Below are positions 7,611 to 15,947 of a stretch of 64,000 nt of DNA, one piece after another (position 1 is the stretch's first letter; every line of letters begins with the position of its first letter). The position numbers were made by a program, and so were the translations under genes. Below the pieces are notes generated by a model. That model saw only the letters and a program-made list of their open reading frames with translations. It was not told the DNA's origin and made no database searches. Origin of the DNA: Firmicutes bacterium UBA5389 (lineage in GTDB: Bacteria > Bacillota > DTU025). The stretch spans positions 32,995 through 96,994 of the forward strand of contig DHON01000092.1 of the NCBI GenBank assembly GCA_002409965.1, read 5' to 3'.

Positions 7611-8287
7611 CCAGCCATGCTGCGCCTGAGCGCGGCTAGTGCCGCCTTTTCTATTCGATGGACCTGCGGCTGTGAAATCCCAAGAAGGGTCGCCGCCTGA
7701 GCCTGTGTGCGCTCCTCGAAAAAGCGCATCACAATGACCGCTCGCGCCGCCGGAGGCAGGCGTGAAAGAGCGGTCCGGAGCACGACCGAGTCGCACACGC
7801 TTTCGTCCGGCGCCAGCTCGCCCGGTATTGCATCGATTAGCAGGCGGGCATCGGGCGCGCTGCATATGGGTTCATCGAGTGAACGTACTGGCGCATCGGA
7901 ATCCATGGCGAAAGCGACATCGGCCGGAGAGATGGACAGGCGCGCGGCTATTTCCGACACGTTCGGATCGCGGCACAGCTCTGCGCTGAGCGCGCTGTGT
8001 GCCGCCCGGCACCTCTGGGCGAGTTCGCGAACGGGCCGTGGTATGTGAAGCGGGCCCAGACCTCGCAGGTATGCGCGGATCTCGGAGATCATCAGCGGAA
8101 CAGCGTAGGTCGTGAAGGCCGTTTGGCGCGCAGGGTCGTAGGTGCGCACGGCTCGGACCAGGCCAACGCACGCGGCCTGGTGTAGATCGGCCAGTTCCGC
8201 CCGGCCGGCGAATCTCCTGGCGATAGACATCGCCAACCCGGCGTGCCGACGGACATCGTCGTCATGCGGCCCGTTTTCCGATGGCAT
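7604..8287 (-). CDS. sigF: RNA polymerase sporulation sigma factor SigF
   Basis: The first forespore-specific sigma factor, 227 residues. Region 2 is visible as DLHQAACVGLVRAVRTYDP followed by FTTYAVPLMISEIR; region 4 carries the helix-turn-helix TQAQAATLLGISQPQVHRIEK near the C-terminus. The ATG at 8287 is chosen because it forms a TAATG overlap with the spoIIAB stop; an open frame runs further upstream but lies inside spoIIAB. The protein is shorter than the Bacillus one at the N-terminus. It is held inactive by SpoIIAB until SpoIIAA is dephosphorylated. Confidence 0.96.
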   Translation of the reverse strand: MPSENGPHDDDVRRHAGLAMSIARRFAGRAELADLHQAACVGLVRAVRTYDPARQTAFTTYAVPLMISEIRAYLRGLGPLHIPRPVRELAQRCRAAHSALSAELCRDPNVSEIAARLSISPADVAFAMDSDAPVRSLDEPICSAPDARLLIDAIPGELAPDESVCDSVVLRTALSRLPPAARAVIVMRFFEERTQAQAATLLGISQPQVHRIEKAALAALRRSMAGE

Positions 8288-8712
8288 TACTGATCGCCTG
8301 GTGTGAAGGACATCACCACTTTCGTGCCCTCTCCCGGCGACGAGGTCACGTCCATCGATTCCGACAGCGCCTCCATGAGGGTGAAGCCCATGCCCATCCT
8401 CTGAGGCGAACTGCTCACGCCGGGAGAGCGGGCCGCCAGGACATCCAAAATGCCAACGCCCTCGTCTTGCACCGAGATGGTGAAGGCATGATCCGAGGCC
8501 GACAGCATCATCAGCACTCTGCCCGGACGCTCGGGATATGCGTGGACTATGCAGTTTGACACGGCTTCCGATACGGCAAGTTTGATGTCTTCCAGTTCCT
8601 CCAGGGTGAACCCGAGGCCTGCCGCCCAACTCGCTGCGGCGACGCGCGCGAAGCCCAGGTTACGAGCGACTGACTCGAACTCCACCCGCGCCCAGTTCAC
8701 TTTGGGTTCCAT
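8287..8712 (-). CDS. spoIIAB: Anti-sigma F factor SpoIIAB
   Basis: A 141-residue GHKL-fold serine kinase and anti-sigma factor that binds SigF and phosphorylates SpoIIAA. The N box is SEAVSNCIVHAY (about residues 48-59), the G1 box DEGVGILD (about 82-89), and the G2 box RMGMGFTLM (about 105-113), all intact. It overlaps spoIIAA by 16 bases at its start and sigF by one base at its end, so the three proteins are made in a coupled ratio as in Bacillus. Confidence 0.96.
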   Translation of the reverse strand: MEPKVNWARVEFESVARNLGFARVAAASWAAGLGFTLEELEDIKLAVSEAVSNCIVHAYPERPGRVLMMLSASDHAFTISVQDEGVGILDVLAARSPGVSSSPQRMGMGFTLMEALSESMDVTSSPGEGTKVVMSFTPGDQ

Positions 8713-9059
8713 TTCCTGACCTCCTCCCGCGCCGACAGCGCACTCTCGAGCGACACATATACCGGCATCAGCTTGGATACGCCGAGGAGATCGAGGGTTC
8801 GAGTCACACGCGCGCTGGGACCGGCAATGGCCAAAACGGCGCCTCGGGCGAGAAGGCGCCTCTGCCTTCCGAACACCATGCCAATCCCCGAACTGTCGAT
8901 GAAGCTGACTCTGTCCATTCTGAGTATCACGCGCCGCGCGCCGCGGTTGGCGTCGATCAGCGAATCGATGGCCTGCGCCGCGCGGTCAGCGCAGGTCAGA
9001 TCGAGCTCGCCCTGGAGGTCAACGATGAGATCGGATCCGCGGAGCACCCACTCGAACAA
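8697..9059 (-). CDS. spoIIAA: Anti-sigma F factor antagonist SpoIIAA
   Basis: A 120-residue STAS-domain protein. The phosphorylated serine lies in the motif FIDSSGIGM near residues 54-62. When dephosphorylated by SpoIIE it binds SpoIIAB and frees SigF. The TTG start follows a purine-rich stretch (GGAGGCGGGGG). The C-terminus (REEVRKWNPK) extends a little past the STAS fold. A near-consensus sigma-H promoter lies in the 77-base gap after dacF, matching the known control of the spoIIA operon. Confidence 0.96.
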   Translation of the reverse strand: MFEWVLRGSDLIVDLQGELDLTCADRAAQAIDSLIDANRGARRVILRMDRVSFIDSSGIGMVFGRQRRLLARGAVLAIAGPSARVTRTLDLLGVSKLMPVYVSLESALSAREEVRKWNPK

Positions 9060-9094
9060 GGCCGTTCCCCCGCCTCCGTGTGTTTTGTACCGTC

Positions 9095-9124
9095 AAATTC
9101 TCTTCCGGCGGGGACCACTCCTGC
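9095..9124 (-). promoter_or_regulatory. Sigma-H-type promoter for spoIIAA-spoIIAB-sigF
   Basis: Reading the minus strand, GCAGGAGTG (9116-9124) resembles the sigma-H -35 (RnAGGAwWW) and AGAGAATTT (9095-9103) matches the -10 (RnnGAATww) at every fixed position, with a 12-base spacer. It lies in the dacF-spoIIAA gap. The spoIIA operon is a classic sigma-H target, so the function fits. It is not shown experimentally here. Confidence 0.72.
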
Positions 9125-9136
9125 TTCCTTCGTTAA

Positions 9137-10366
9137 TCAATCGGGCGCGAACAGGAAAGTCGACCTGGCGAACTGGCGCGTGTGCCTCACCATGAGCTGC
9201 AACCAGCTGGCCTTGGGCACCGCCCGAACCGCGATCACATCGGCTGCGGCAACCTCGACGCCATCGAGAAGCGCGACCATCTTGCCCACGGTTTGACCTT
9301 GCTCTATGGGCGCCTCCAGCTGGGGGGGCAGGGCGAGCCTGGCTTCGATCTTCCCACCCTCGCCTCTCGGAGTGACGACGTTCAAGTCGTGAGCCATGGT
9401 TACGTCTACCGATGTTTCGACTCCCCGGACCACCCGCACTAGCCCAAGATCCTGCCCTGCCCGGGCCAGCGTATGGGCCTCGCACATCTTGAAGCCGTAG
9501 TCTAGCAGGGTAGACGCCTCGGCGAACCGAACCGAGCTGGTGGGTACGCCCAGCACTACTCCGATGACTCGGACGTTGTTTCGGACTGCTGTAGCCGACA
9601 GGCAGTATCTGGCTTTGTCGGTGTAGCCGGTCTTCAGGCCGTCCGCTCCCGGGTAGAACCTGATCAGACGGTTGGTGTTCGTAAGCATGTTCTTGCCGTC
9701 CCGTACGTAGCCGATCCAGATCGTGAGCCACTGATGAATCTCGGGGTAGCGCAAGAGTTCCCTGGACATTATGGCCACATCGCGGGCGGTCGACATGCAA
9801 TCGTCGGAAGCCCCCGGCTCGGGCAGCCCGGTCGCGTTGACGAAATGAGTGTTGGCGCATCCCAGGGCGCCGGCCTTCTCGTTCATCATTGCCACAAAGG
9901 CAGCTTCGCTTCCCGCCACCTGTTCGGCCAGGGCAACGGCGGCATCGTTGGCAGACTCAATGGCCACGGCCTTCATCAGATCCGACACCGCCATAACCTC
10001 GCCTGGTTCCAGCCAGATCTGCGAACCGCCCATCGACGCCACATGCTCAGACGTGATCACCATGTCGCCCAGGCTTATGCGGCGCGCCTCAATCGCGTCC
10101 ATGACCAACGTCAGGGTCATGATCTTGACAACGCTTGCTATGGGCCGTGGGGCATCGGCGTTTTTCTCCCACAGAACTCGGCCTGTAGAGGCCTCCACGA
10201 GGATGGCTGACGGCGCGGTCACCTTCCTGGCGAGTTCGGCTGCTGCCGCCGCTTGAGGAGATGCAGCCGCAGCAGCCGACGCCCGGACCGTTCGGGCCGA
10301 CAGGGCGCAGACCAGCAGGGCGCAGACTGCGAGGACTCGCGCGGCCCTGGCGGGTTTGTACGACAA
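9137..10366 (-). CDS. dacF: D-alanyl-D-alanine carboxypeptidase (DacF-type)
   Basis: A low-molecular-weight penicillin-binding protein that trims the terminal D-alanine of peptidoglycan stem peptides, 409 residues. A signal peptide spans about residues 1-30. The catalytic SxxK is SVVK (about 78-81), the SxN is in AIESANDAA (about 137), and KTG is in DGLKTGYTDKA (about 240). The C-terminal PBP5-like beta domain is present. The TTG start has a GGGAGG SD that is partly buried in a long leader stem. In Bacillus dacF also stands just before spoIIAA and modifies spore cortex. Confidence 0.94.
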   Translation of the reverse strand: MSYKPARAARVLAVCALLVCALSARTVRASAAAAASPQAAAAAELARKVTAPSAILVEASTGRVLWEKNADAPRPIASVVKIMTLTLVMDAIEARRISLGDMVITSEHVASMGGSQIWLEPGEVMAVSDLMKAVAIESANDAAVALAEQVAGSEAAFVAMMNEKAGALGCANTHFVNATGLPEPGASDDCMSTARDVAIMSRELLRYPEIHQWLTIWIGYVRDGKNMLTNTNRLIRFYPGADGLKTGYTDKARYCLSATAVRNNVRVIGVVLGVPTSSVRFAEASTLLDYGFKMCEAHTLARAGQDLGLVRVVRGVETSVDVTMAHDLNVVTPRGEGGKIEARLALPPQLEAPIEQGQTVGKMVALLDGVEVAAADVIAVRAVPKASWLQLMVRHTRQFARSTFLFAPD

Positions 10367-10367
10367 G

Positions 10368-10421
10368 GGGCATGCCTCCCTTCGTCTCTTGTTTCAAGAG
10401 AGCATATTCCAAGGCATGCCC
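10368..10421 (-). promoter_or_regulatory. Nested hairpins in the dacF leader covering the ribosome binding site
   Basis: A 10-bp perfect inverted repeat pairs 10412-10421 with 10368-10377; the downstream arm ends two bases before the TTG and includes three bases of the GGGAGG SD. Inside the loop lies a second perfect 7-bp hairpin (10385-10391 with 10395-10401, 3-base loop). There is no U-tract after it, so it looks more like translational control or RNA protection than termination of the pdp transcript. Confidence 0.6.
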
Positions 10422-10487
10422 GGTTATACAGGATGGGCGCGGTTCCATTGCCACCAGCGGCCCGCCCGCCGGGCCCGAAGCGCGCGC

Positions 10488-11795
10488 CTATCTCTCGATG
10501 ATTTCGTAGACAAGAGGCGGAGCCGAACATGGCGCGTCGGAGTAAGCGAAGGCCGGGCCGGCCTGGGCTGTGCCCTCGCGCAGCCGAGGCTGGCTGCCGG
10601 CATAGAGCGTGGCCACTGGCTGGCCTGCTTCTATCCTATCGCCCACCGATACCAGAACCTTCAGCCCACAGTGGAGATCGACTGAGTCCGTCTTGCGCTG
10701 CCTGCCCGCGCCCATGGCCGCCGCCGCTCGGCCCAGCGTGAGAGCGTCCACGCGGCTCACGTAACCATCGGTCGGGGCTGTGATCTGCTCTGACAGCGGC
10801 GCAGCCCCGATTCGACTGGGGTCGTCCACGCACGTCGCATCTCCGCCCTGCGCCTTCACCATTTCCCTAAGTTTGGCCAGAGCAGCGCCTGACTCAACCA
10901 AACCGCTCAAGACCGCGCGGGCCTGCGCCGTATCGCGTGCGGCCCCTCCCAAAACGACCATGTGCGCGCCAAGCTCCAGGCAGAGCTGGAGCAGCCGGCC
11001 GGCGCTGCGCCCAGACAGAGTATCGATTGCCTCTATGACTTCCAGGGAGTTCCCTATGGCCTGCCCGAGAGGTTGGTTCATGTCGGAAATCACTGCCGCC
11101 ATTCTCCGTCCGGCCAAGCGGCCTATGTCAACCATTGCGCGAGCGAGCCGGCGCGCTCGATCCAGCTCGTGCATGAATGCTCCGGTTCCGGCCTTGACGT
11201 CCAGCACTATCGCATCTGCGCCCGTGGCCAGCTTCTTGCTCATGATGCTGGAGGCGATTAGGGGAATGCTCTCCACTGTGGCTGTGACGTCGCGCAGAGC
11301 ATAGAGCCGCTTGTCGGCCGGAGCTATGTCCTCCGTCTGCCCGACGATGGCCAGACCGATCCGGTTAACCTGGTCCACAAATTCCCGTTCGGAGAGCGAG
11401 ACCCGAAATCCGGGGATGGACTCCAGCTTGTCGAGGGTCCCGCCGGTGTGCCCAAGCCCGCGACCCGACATCTTGGCCACGGGCACGCCTGCCGCGGCCA
11501 CCATAGGCACCAGCACCAGTGTGGTGGTGTCGCCCACCCCTCCCGTGCTGTGCTTGTCGACCTTGATGCCGCGTATGGCCGACAGGTCGGCCCGGCGCCC
11601 GGAGTCTGCCATTGCCGTGGTGAGGGCGGTGGTCTCCTCCGGCGTCATGCCCTGAAAGAATATGGCCATGCAGAAAGCGGACATCTGGTAGTCCGGCACG
11701 TCCTGGGAAAGCATGCCGCCGATCATGTAGCGTATCTCCTCGGGCGAGAGAACGTGCCCATCGCGCTTCTTCATAATGATGTCAGGAACTCTCAA
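10488..11795 (-). CDS. pdp: Pyrimidine-nucleoside (thymidine) phosphorylase
   Basis: Splits thymidine, uridine and deoxyuridine with phosphate to base and (deoxy)ribose-1-phosphate, 435 residues. Visible motifs: the N-terminal MKKRDGHVLS, the phosphate-binding KHSTGGVGDTTTLVLVP (about residues 80-96), and SGRGLGHTGGTLDKLESIPGF (about 110-130). The TTG start has a GGAGGAG SD five bases upstream. It lies 29 bases after deoB, whose product converts the sugar phosphate to (deoxy)ribose-5-phosphate, so the two make a nucleoside salvage pair. Confidence 0.95.
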   Translation of the reverse strand: MRVPDIIMKKRDGHVLSPEEIRYMIGGMLSQDVPDYQMSAFCMAIFFQGMTPEETTALTTAMADSGRRADLSAIRGIKVDKHSTGGVGDTTTLVLVPMVAAAGVPVAKMSGRGLGHTGGTLDKLESIPGFRVSLSEREFVDQVNRIGLAIVGQTEDIAPADKRLYALRDVTATVESIPLIASSIMSKKLATGADAIVLDVKAGTGAFMHELDRARRLARAMVDIGRLAGRRMAAVISDMNQPLGQAIGNSLEVIEAIDTLSGRSAGRLLQLCLELGAHMVVLGGAARDTAQARAVLSGLVESGAALAKLREMVKAQGGDATCVDDPSRIGAAPLSEQITAPTDGYVSRVDALTLGRAAAAMGAGRQRKTDSVDLHCGLKVLVSVGDRIEAGQPVATLYAGSQPRLREGTAQAGPAFAYSDAPCSAPPLVYEIIER

Positions 11796-11824
11796 TCCAA
11801 CTCCTCCTGCGTAGTCACATGCTC

Positions 11825-13015
11825 CTACAGGACCTGCTGCAAGAAGCTCTCGCCGGCCAGGCGCCAGGGCACCCCCAGGAATTCGGCTATCGTGGCGCCC
11901 AGATCCGCGAAACTGGTCCTCACTCCGATGGGCCGCCCGGCGTGTCCTGCCTGTAAAGGCTGGGGCAACATGGCCAGCACAGGCACGTACTCCCTACTGT
12001 GATCGGTGCTGGGCGTGGTGGGGTCGTTGCCGTGGTCGGCGCACATGGCCAGAATATCGTTGCCCCTTAGCCTCTCGAGAAGCTCGGGTAAGCGTCGGTC
12101 CATATGCTCGAGGCCGCGCGCAAAGCCCTCCACATCGTTGCGATGGCCCCACTTCATGTCGAAATCGATCAAGTTTGCGAAGATCAACCCCGGCCGGCCT
12201 TCGTCCATGAAGCTCAGAACTGCGTCGAATACCGCATCGTTGCCTGACACATGCCGAGACAGCGTGATGCCTCGCATGGCGAAGATGTCGTCGATCTTGC
12301 CGCAGCCCATGACGTCCAGCCCTGCATCGGCCACCAGATCAAGCAGAGTTGGACCGGGCGGAACCAGCGAGAAGTCGCGCCGCCGAATGGTTCTGGTGAA
12401 CTGCCCATAGCTGCCCTCAAACGGGCGGGCGATCACCCTGCCCACTGCGTGCGGCCCGGTCAGGATGGCCCGGGCGATGCGGCACATCTCGTAGAGCGCA
12501 TCCGGCGGAATCACGTCTTCATGAGCGGCTATCTGAAACACGGAGTCGGCCGAGGTGTATACGATAGGCTTTCCTGTGGCCACGTGCGCATCGCCCAGCT
12601 CCTGTATTATCTGGGTGCCCGATGCGGGTCGGTTGCCCAGCACACCGCGGCCTGTCTCCCTTTCGAACGCGTCGATGATCTCGGGAGGAAACCCGCCGGG
12701 ATACGTCGGAAACGCCTGGTCCAACTGGATGCCGGCGATCTCCCAGTGGCCTGTGGTGGTGTCCTTCCCCGGCGATGCTTGCGCCATGCGGCCGTAGGAG
12801 GCGAGGGGCGAATCGCACATATCCACACCTGCCAGCTCAAACCCGGTATCGGCGACTAGGTTGCCCAGGCCCATCCGCCCAAAGTTGGGCAGACTGAGCC
12901 CGCCTGCGGCCCTGGCGGCATTGACCAGGGTGTTGCTACCCCGATCGCCGTATGCGCCCGCGTCCGGCAGTTCGCCCACTCCCACACCATCGAGTACTAT
13001 CAGAACCGCTCTCAT
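11825..13015 (-). CDS. deoB: Phosphopentomutase
   Basis: Interconverts (deoxy)ribose-1-phosphate and -5-phosphate, an alkaline-phosphatase-superfamily metalloenzyme of 396 residues. The first metal site is in [16 protein letters not shown]; the phosphorylated threonine lies in [10 protein letters not shown] near residue 87; later metal ligands are in [11 protein letters not shown] (about 285-295) and ADHGNDPT (about 327-334). It follows xerD by 15 bases. The deoB-pdp-dacF-spoIIA order parallels the Bacillus drm-pupG-dacF-spoIIA order, with a pyrimidine enzyme in place of the purine one. Confidence 0.96.
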   Translation of the reverse strand: MRAVLIVLDGVGVGELPDAGAYGDRGSNTLVNAARAAGGLSLPNFGRMGLGNLVADTGFELAGVDMCDSPLASYGRMAQASPGKDTTTGHWEIAGIQLDQAFPTYPGGFPPEIIDAFERETGRGVLGNRPASGTQIIQELGDAHVATGKPIVYTSADSVFQIAAHEDVIPPDALYEMCRIARAILTGPHAVGRVIARPFEGSYGQFTRTIRRRDFSLVPPGPTLLDLVADAGLDVMGCGKIDDIFAMRGITLSRHVSGNDAVFDAVLSFMDEGRPGLIFANLIDFDMKWGHRNDVEGFARGLEHMDRRLPELLERLRGNDILAMCADHGNDPTTPSTDHSREYVPVLAMLPQPLQAGHAGRPIGVRTSFADLGATIAEFLGVPWRLAGESFLQQVL

Positions 13016-13030
13016 GGCCGCCTCTCCTTC

Positions 13031-13939
13031 TCATGCCCTCGGATGGTGTTTGGCGTACACTTCCCGCAGCCTCGTCTGAGTGACATGCGTGTAGATCTGG
13101 GTTGTTTGGATGTCGACGTGCCCCAACATCTCCTGGACGGATAGGATGTCGGCGCCGTGCTCCAGAAGATGCGTGGCGAATGAGTGACGGAGTGTATGCG
13201 GAGTGATATGCGCGGCGATCCCGGCCTCCAGCGCCCTTCGCTTTATGATCTTCCAGAAACCCTGGCGGGTCATCCCGGCGCCCCGGTTGGTTATGAATAG
13301 GCTACTATCGTCGCTGGCACCCGCCAGCTCGCGTCGGCCCAGAGCCAAGTAGCGCTCTAGGGCGGCGACGGCGCTCTGGCCCACAGGCACGATGCGCTCG
13401 CGATTGCCCTTCCCTATGCAGCGCACGTATCCCATCTCCAGATCGACATCGCGGGTGGACAGCGACACCAACTCCGAGACGCGCAGGCCCGAAGCGTAAA
13501 GCAACTCCAGCATGGCTCGGTCGCGCAGAGATCGCGGCTCGTTGCCGGACGGCCCCGCGAGCAGTTTGTCCACTTCCTCGACCGTAAGCACTCTGGGCAA
13601 TCGCCGTGCCTGCCTAGGGCCGTCCAGATTGACAGTGGGGTCGCGCCTGATGTGCCCTTCCCGCAGAAGGAATCTGAAAAAACCGCGCAGGGCCGAGAGC
13701 CGCCTGGACGCAGAGGAAGATGATGCGCCCGACTCCATGCTGTGCGCGATGAATGCTGCGACAGTTGATTGCCCCGCCGAAGCGGCGTCCGCCTCGCACG
13801 GCTCGTCATCGCCCCGGTTGATTCGAGCTGCGAAGGAGGCGAACTGCGTGAGGTCGCGGGCGTAGGCCTCCAGAGTATTCTCTGAAAGACCTCTCTCAAC
13901 CGCGAGGTATGATAGGTACTCTTCAATGCAGCTTAGCAA
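13031..13939 (-). CDS. xerD: Site-specific tyrosine recombinase XerD
   Basis: One of the two recombinases that resolve chromosome dimers at dif, about 302 residues. The SAM-like N-terminal domain begins SYLAVERGLSENTLEAYARDL; catalytic residues are the arginine in ASGLRVSELV (about 150), HTLRHSFATH (about 245), and the histidine and tyrosine of LGHVDIQTTQIYTHV (about 270-284). TTG at 13939 is preferred because a GGAGGT SD stands seven bases before it; a TTG at 13954 would overlap the SD. Position before deoB and after spoIIM is as in Bacillus. Confidence 0.93.
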   Translation of the reverse strand: MLSCIEEYLSYLAVERGLSENTLEAYARDLTQFASFAARINRGDDEPCEADAASAGQSTVAAFIAHSMESGASSSSASRRLSALRGFFRFLLREGHIRRDPTVNLDGPRQARRLPRVLTVEEVDKLLAGPSGNEPRSLRDRAMLELLYASGLRVSELVSLSTRDVDLEMGYVRCIGKGNRERIVPVGQSAVAALERYLALGRRELAGASDDSSLFITNRGAGMTRQGFWKIIKRRALEAGIAAHITPHTLRHSFATHLLEHGADILSVQEMLGHVDIQTTQIYTHVTQTRLREVYAKHHPRA

Positions 13940-14023
13940 GGGGGAGACCTCCAACCGCGCCCATGGCGCATCGTGCTGTCAACATATTACCATTCGACAC
14001 GCGCCCGCACGCTCCTGCCCGCG

Positions 14024-14659
14024 TTACCCGAACCGTGCGGCGAGCATCAAGAACGCAGGGGACACGTAAGACTGGACAAATGCAGCTAGTACCAGCACGA
14101 TTGCTGCAATAAAGAAAGAGGCTGACGACTCAGCGAAGGCGTGCGCGACGTCCGCTTCGATTCCGAGGAGGTTTCTGCTCAACACCGACCATGAGAATCT
14201 GACTGATGACGCACAGGCCGCCACAAGCGCCGGCACTGCCACCAGGTTATGCGGCAACACAGACGACAGCGCCAGGACGGCGCCGGCGCCGGCCATTTCG
14301 CGAACAAGAAAAGCAACGGTGAAGCCTACGCAGAACCCTCGGATGAACAGAATGAGGAACGCCCCGGCGAAACCCAGCACGCTTGAGCCCGCAATCCATA
14401 TGAGCGCCACCGAAGATAGGTTGGCGCTCATGCTGGCAAGCATCACGCGGCCGTTCGATCCGGGAGTGTTGACACGCAGGTTCGCTAGGCCCGACTCCAA
14501 GTAGGTGAGGGCTTCGGCGCCGCCGTCTCGCATCGCTGAAGCGTAAGCGGCGCCTGTACACACGCCCGCTGCGAATATGACGAATGCCAACGCATACCAT
14601 ATCGCGTTGGCCCTAATGTAACCGGTCGCGGTCACACGAACCTGTCGCCTTCTCGCCAC
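14024..14659 (-). CDS. spoIIM: Stage II sporulation protein M
   Basis: A polytopic membrane protein of about 211 residues, part of the SpoIIDMP machine that remodels peptidoglycan during forespore engulfment. It has about five hydrophobic stretches, among them WYALAFVIFAAGVCTGAAYA near the start and FLILFIRGFCVGFTVAFLV in the middle, the latter typical of SpoIIM. The GTG at 14659 has a GGGGG SD eight bases upstream; GTG at 14668 is an alternative. It is next to xerD as in Bacillus. I saw no convincing sigma-E promoter. Confidence 0.92.
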   Translation of the reverse strand: MARRRQVRVTATGYIRANAIWYALAFVIFAAGVCTGAAYASAMRDGGAEALTYLESGLANLRVNTPGSNGRVMLASMSANLSSVALIWIAGSSVLGFAGAFLILFIRGFCVGFTVAFLVREMAGAGAVLALSSVLPHNLVAVPALVAACASSVRFSWSVLSRNLLGIEADVAHAFAESSASFFIAAIVLVLAAFVQSYVSPAFLMLAARFG

Positions 14660-14714
14660 GTGGGACACCCCCGCAGGCCATCCCTATGCGCGAGGCGCGC
14701 ATGTCATGACCGGA

Positions 14715-15917
14715 TCATTCCAGGAGCGCCCGCCCGTAGGTCCCTCCTCCTCCTGATCGAATGGCGAGCCTGCCTTCGCGCGCCATGACTATCCGAGCGG
14801 CTAGGCGCTCTCCCACCGCCTCGGCCAGCTGATCGCTGGTTGTGTGGTGAAGGACCGCCATTTCCGACCCGAAGGCCCGAATCAGCGCAGCAATGGCGAC
14901 CGGCCCTACGCCCGGAACAAACGCCAAAGGCACCTGATGCCTGTATGGAGGGCGGTGGGCTGGGTGTCTCGGCTCTGGCCGATCGGCGATTTCGTCGATG
15001 CGGTCGGCCACTCCCCGCACCACGCGGGAACTGCCGCATTCTGGGCAGCCCGGCGCCGCGCCCGCTGCGGAAAAGCGGGCCTCACACACCTCGCACGCGC
15101 TCAAGTGGTACTTTCCCAGCCTGGGGTCGAGCCCGTAGTTGGCTGCCACGCGCCGACCATCGATGCGCGCTAGGGCCAGCGACACCTCGGCAAACGATGC
15201 CGATTCCATGCGCATCACGTTGTACTCCCGCCCCATCCGCGGAAGCGAGTGAGCATCAGAGTTCGAAAGAAATGTGTAGCTCGCAAGCTCCTCGATTCTG
15301 TCGGCCATCTGGGTATCGGCGGACAGTCCAAGTTCCACCCCGGCCACCAGCCGGCGGGATTCGTCGCCGAACACATCGGCGATCCGATGGGCGCACGTGC
15401 CGTACACGCTCTTGTGCGGGGTGAAAGCGTGCGCGATCACAAACAACCCGCCCGTATCGCTCGCAAGCTGGGCGACATGCCGCGGCAGAAGCCTGGTTCT
15501 TTGGGTGCTGAGGTCGATGTTGGAGGTATGCCGGGCAAGTTCTCTCGCGAACTCGCGCACCTGGGCAAGCGTGGCGAAATACGCCACGTAGTGCGCGCTT
15601 CCCTTAGCGCCTTCGCGGGCATCGCCTCGGCAGGCAGCTTCCACCTCGGCGCCAGGGATGATTGTCGTGCGTCCCAGATATCTGAGACCGCCGCCTGGCG
15701 CCTCTTCCATCGCGCCTGATTCCAAGAGGCGGTCGATGTCGTCAAGCACGCGCCTGGAAGCGCAATCCACTACGCCTACAACATCGAGGCCCTTGTGCCG
15801 GGCGGCCTCGCGCGCGATGTTTTCCAACGTGAGGTTGCGCGCGCCCGATACCTTGACCGGCCGCCCCTTGGAGTCTCTCCCGATGTGCACGTGAAGGTCG
15901 ACGAAGTAGTCTTTCAT
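14715..15917 (-). CDS. Endonuclease Q-like PHP-domain protein
   Basis: A 400-residue protein of the TIGR00375/EndoQ family, which includes YqxK-like Firmicutes proteins and archaeal endonuclease Q that cuts 5' of deaminated bases. The PHP metal motifs are visible: DLHVHIGRD (about 7-15), GVVDCA (about 47), PGAEVEA (about 88), VIAHAFTPHKS (about 160) and SNSDAHSLPRMGREYN (about 217). A four-cysteine zinc motif (CEVC...CPEC) follows near 275-297, then a helix-hairpin-helix-like tail (VPGVGPVAIAAL). Bacterial members are little studied; a role in uracil or hypoxanthine repair is inferred. Confidence 0.85.
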   Translation of the reverse strand: MKDYFVDLHVHIGRDSKGRPVKVSGARNLTLENIAREAARHKGLDVVGVVDCASRRVLDDIDRLLESGAMEEAPGGGLRYLGRTTIIPGAEVEAACRGDAREGAKGSAHYVAYFATLAQVREFARELARHTSNIDLSTQRTRLLPRHVAQLASDTGGLFVIAHAFTPHKSVYGTCAHRIADVFGDESRRLVAGVELGLSADTQMADRIEELASYTFLSNSDAHSLPRMGREYNVMRMESASFAEVSLALARIDGRRVAANYGLDPRLGKYHLSACEVCEARFSAAGAAPGCPECGSSRVVRGVADRIDEIADRPEPRHPAHRPPYRHQVPLAFVPGVGPVAIAALIRAFGSEMAVLHHTTSDQLAEAVGERLAARIVMAREGRLAIRSGGGGTYGRALLE

Positions 15918-15947
15918 GAAGAACGCGTCATCATCATAGACCCAACC

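Noticed and set aside
10422..10440. Sigma-F-like -35 (GTATA) upstream of dacF
   Set aside because: The -10 at the proper distance (GAATATGCT) matches the sigma-F consensus at too few positions.
13031..13939. XerD as a mobile-element integrase
   Set aside because: Gene order (spoIIM-xerD-deoB) and full catalytic set match the chromosomal dimer-resolution recombinase.
14669..14714. Sigma-E promoter for spoIIM
   Set aside because: A CATAGGGAT patch is only partly like the sigma-E -10 and no -35 partner is visible.
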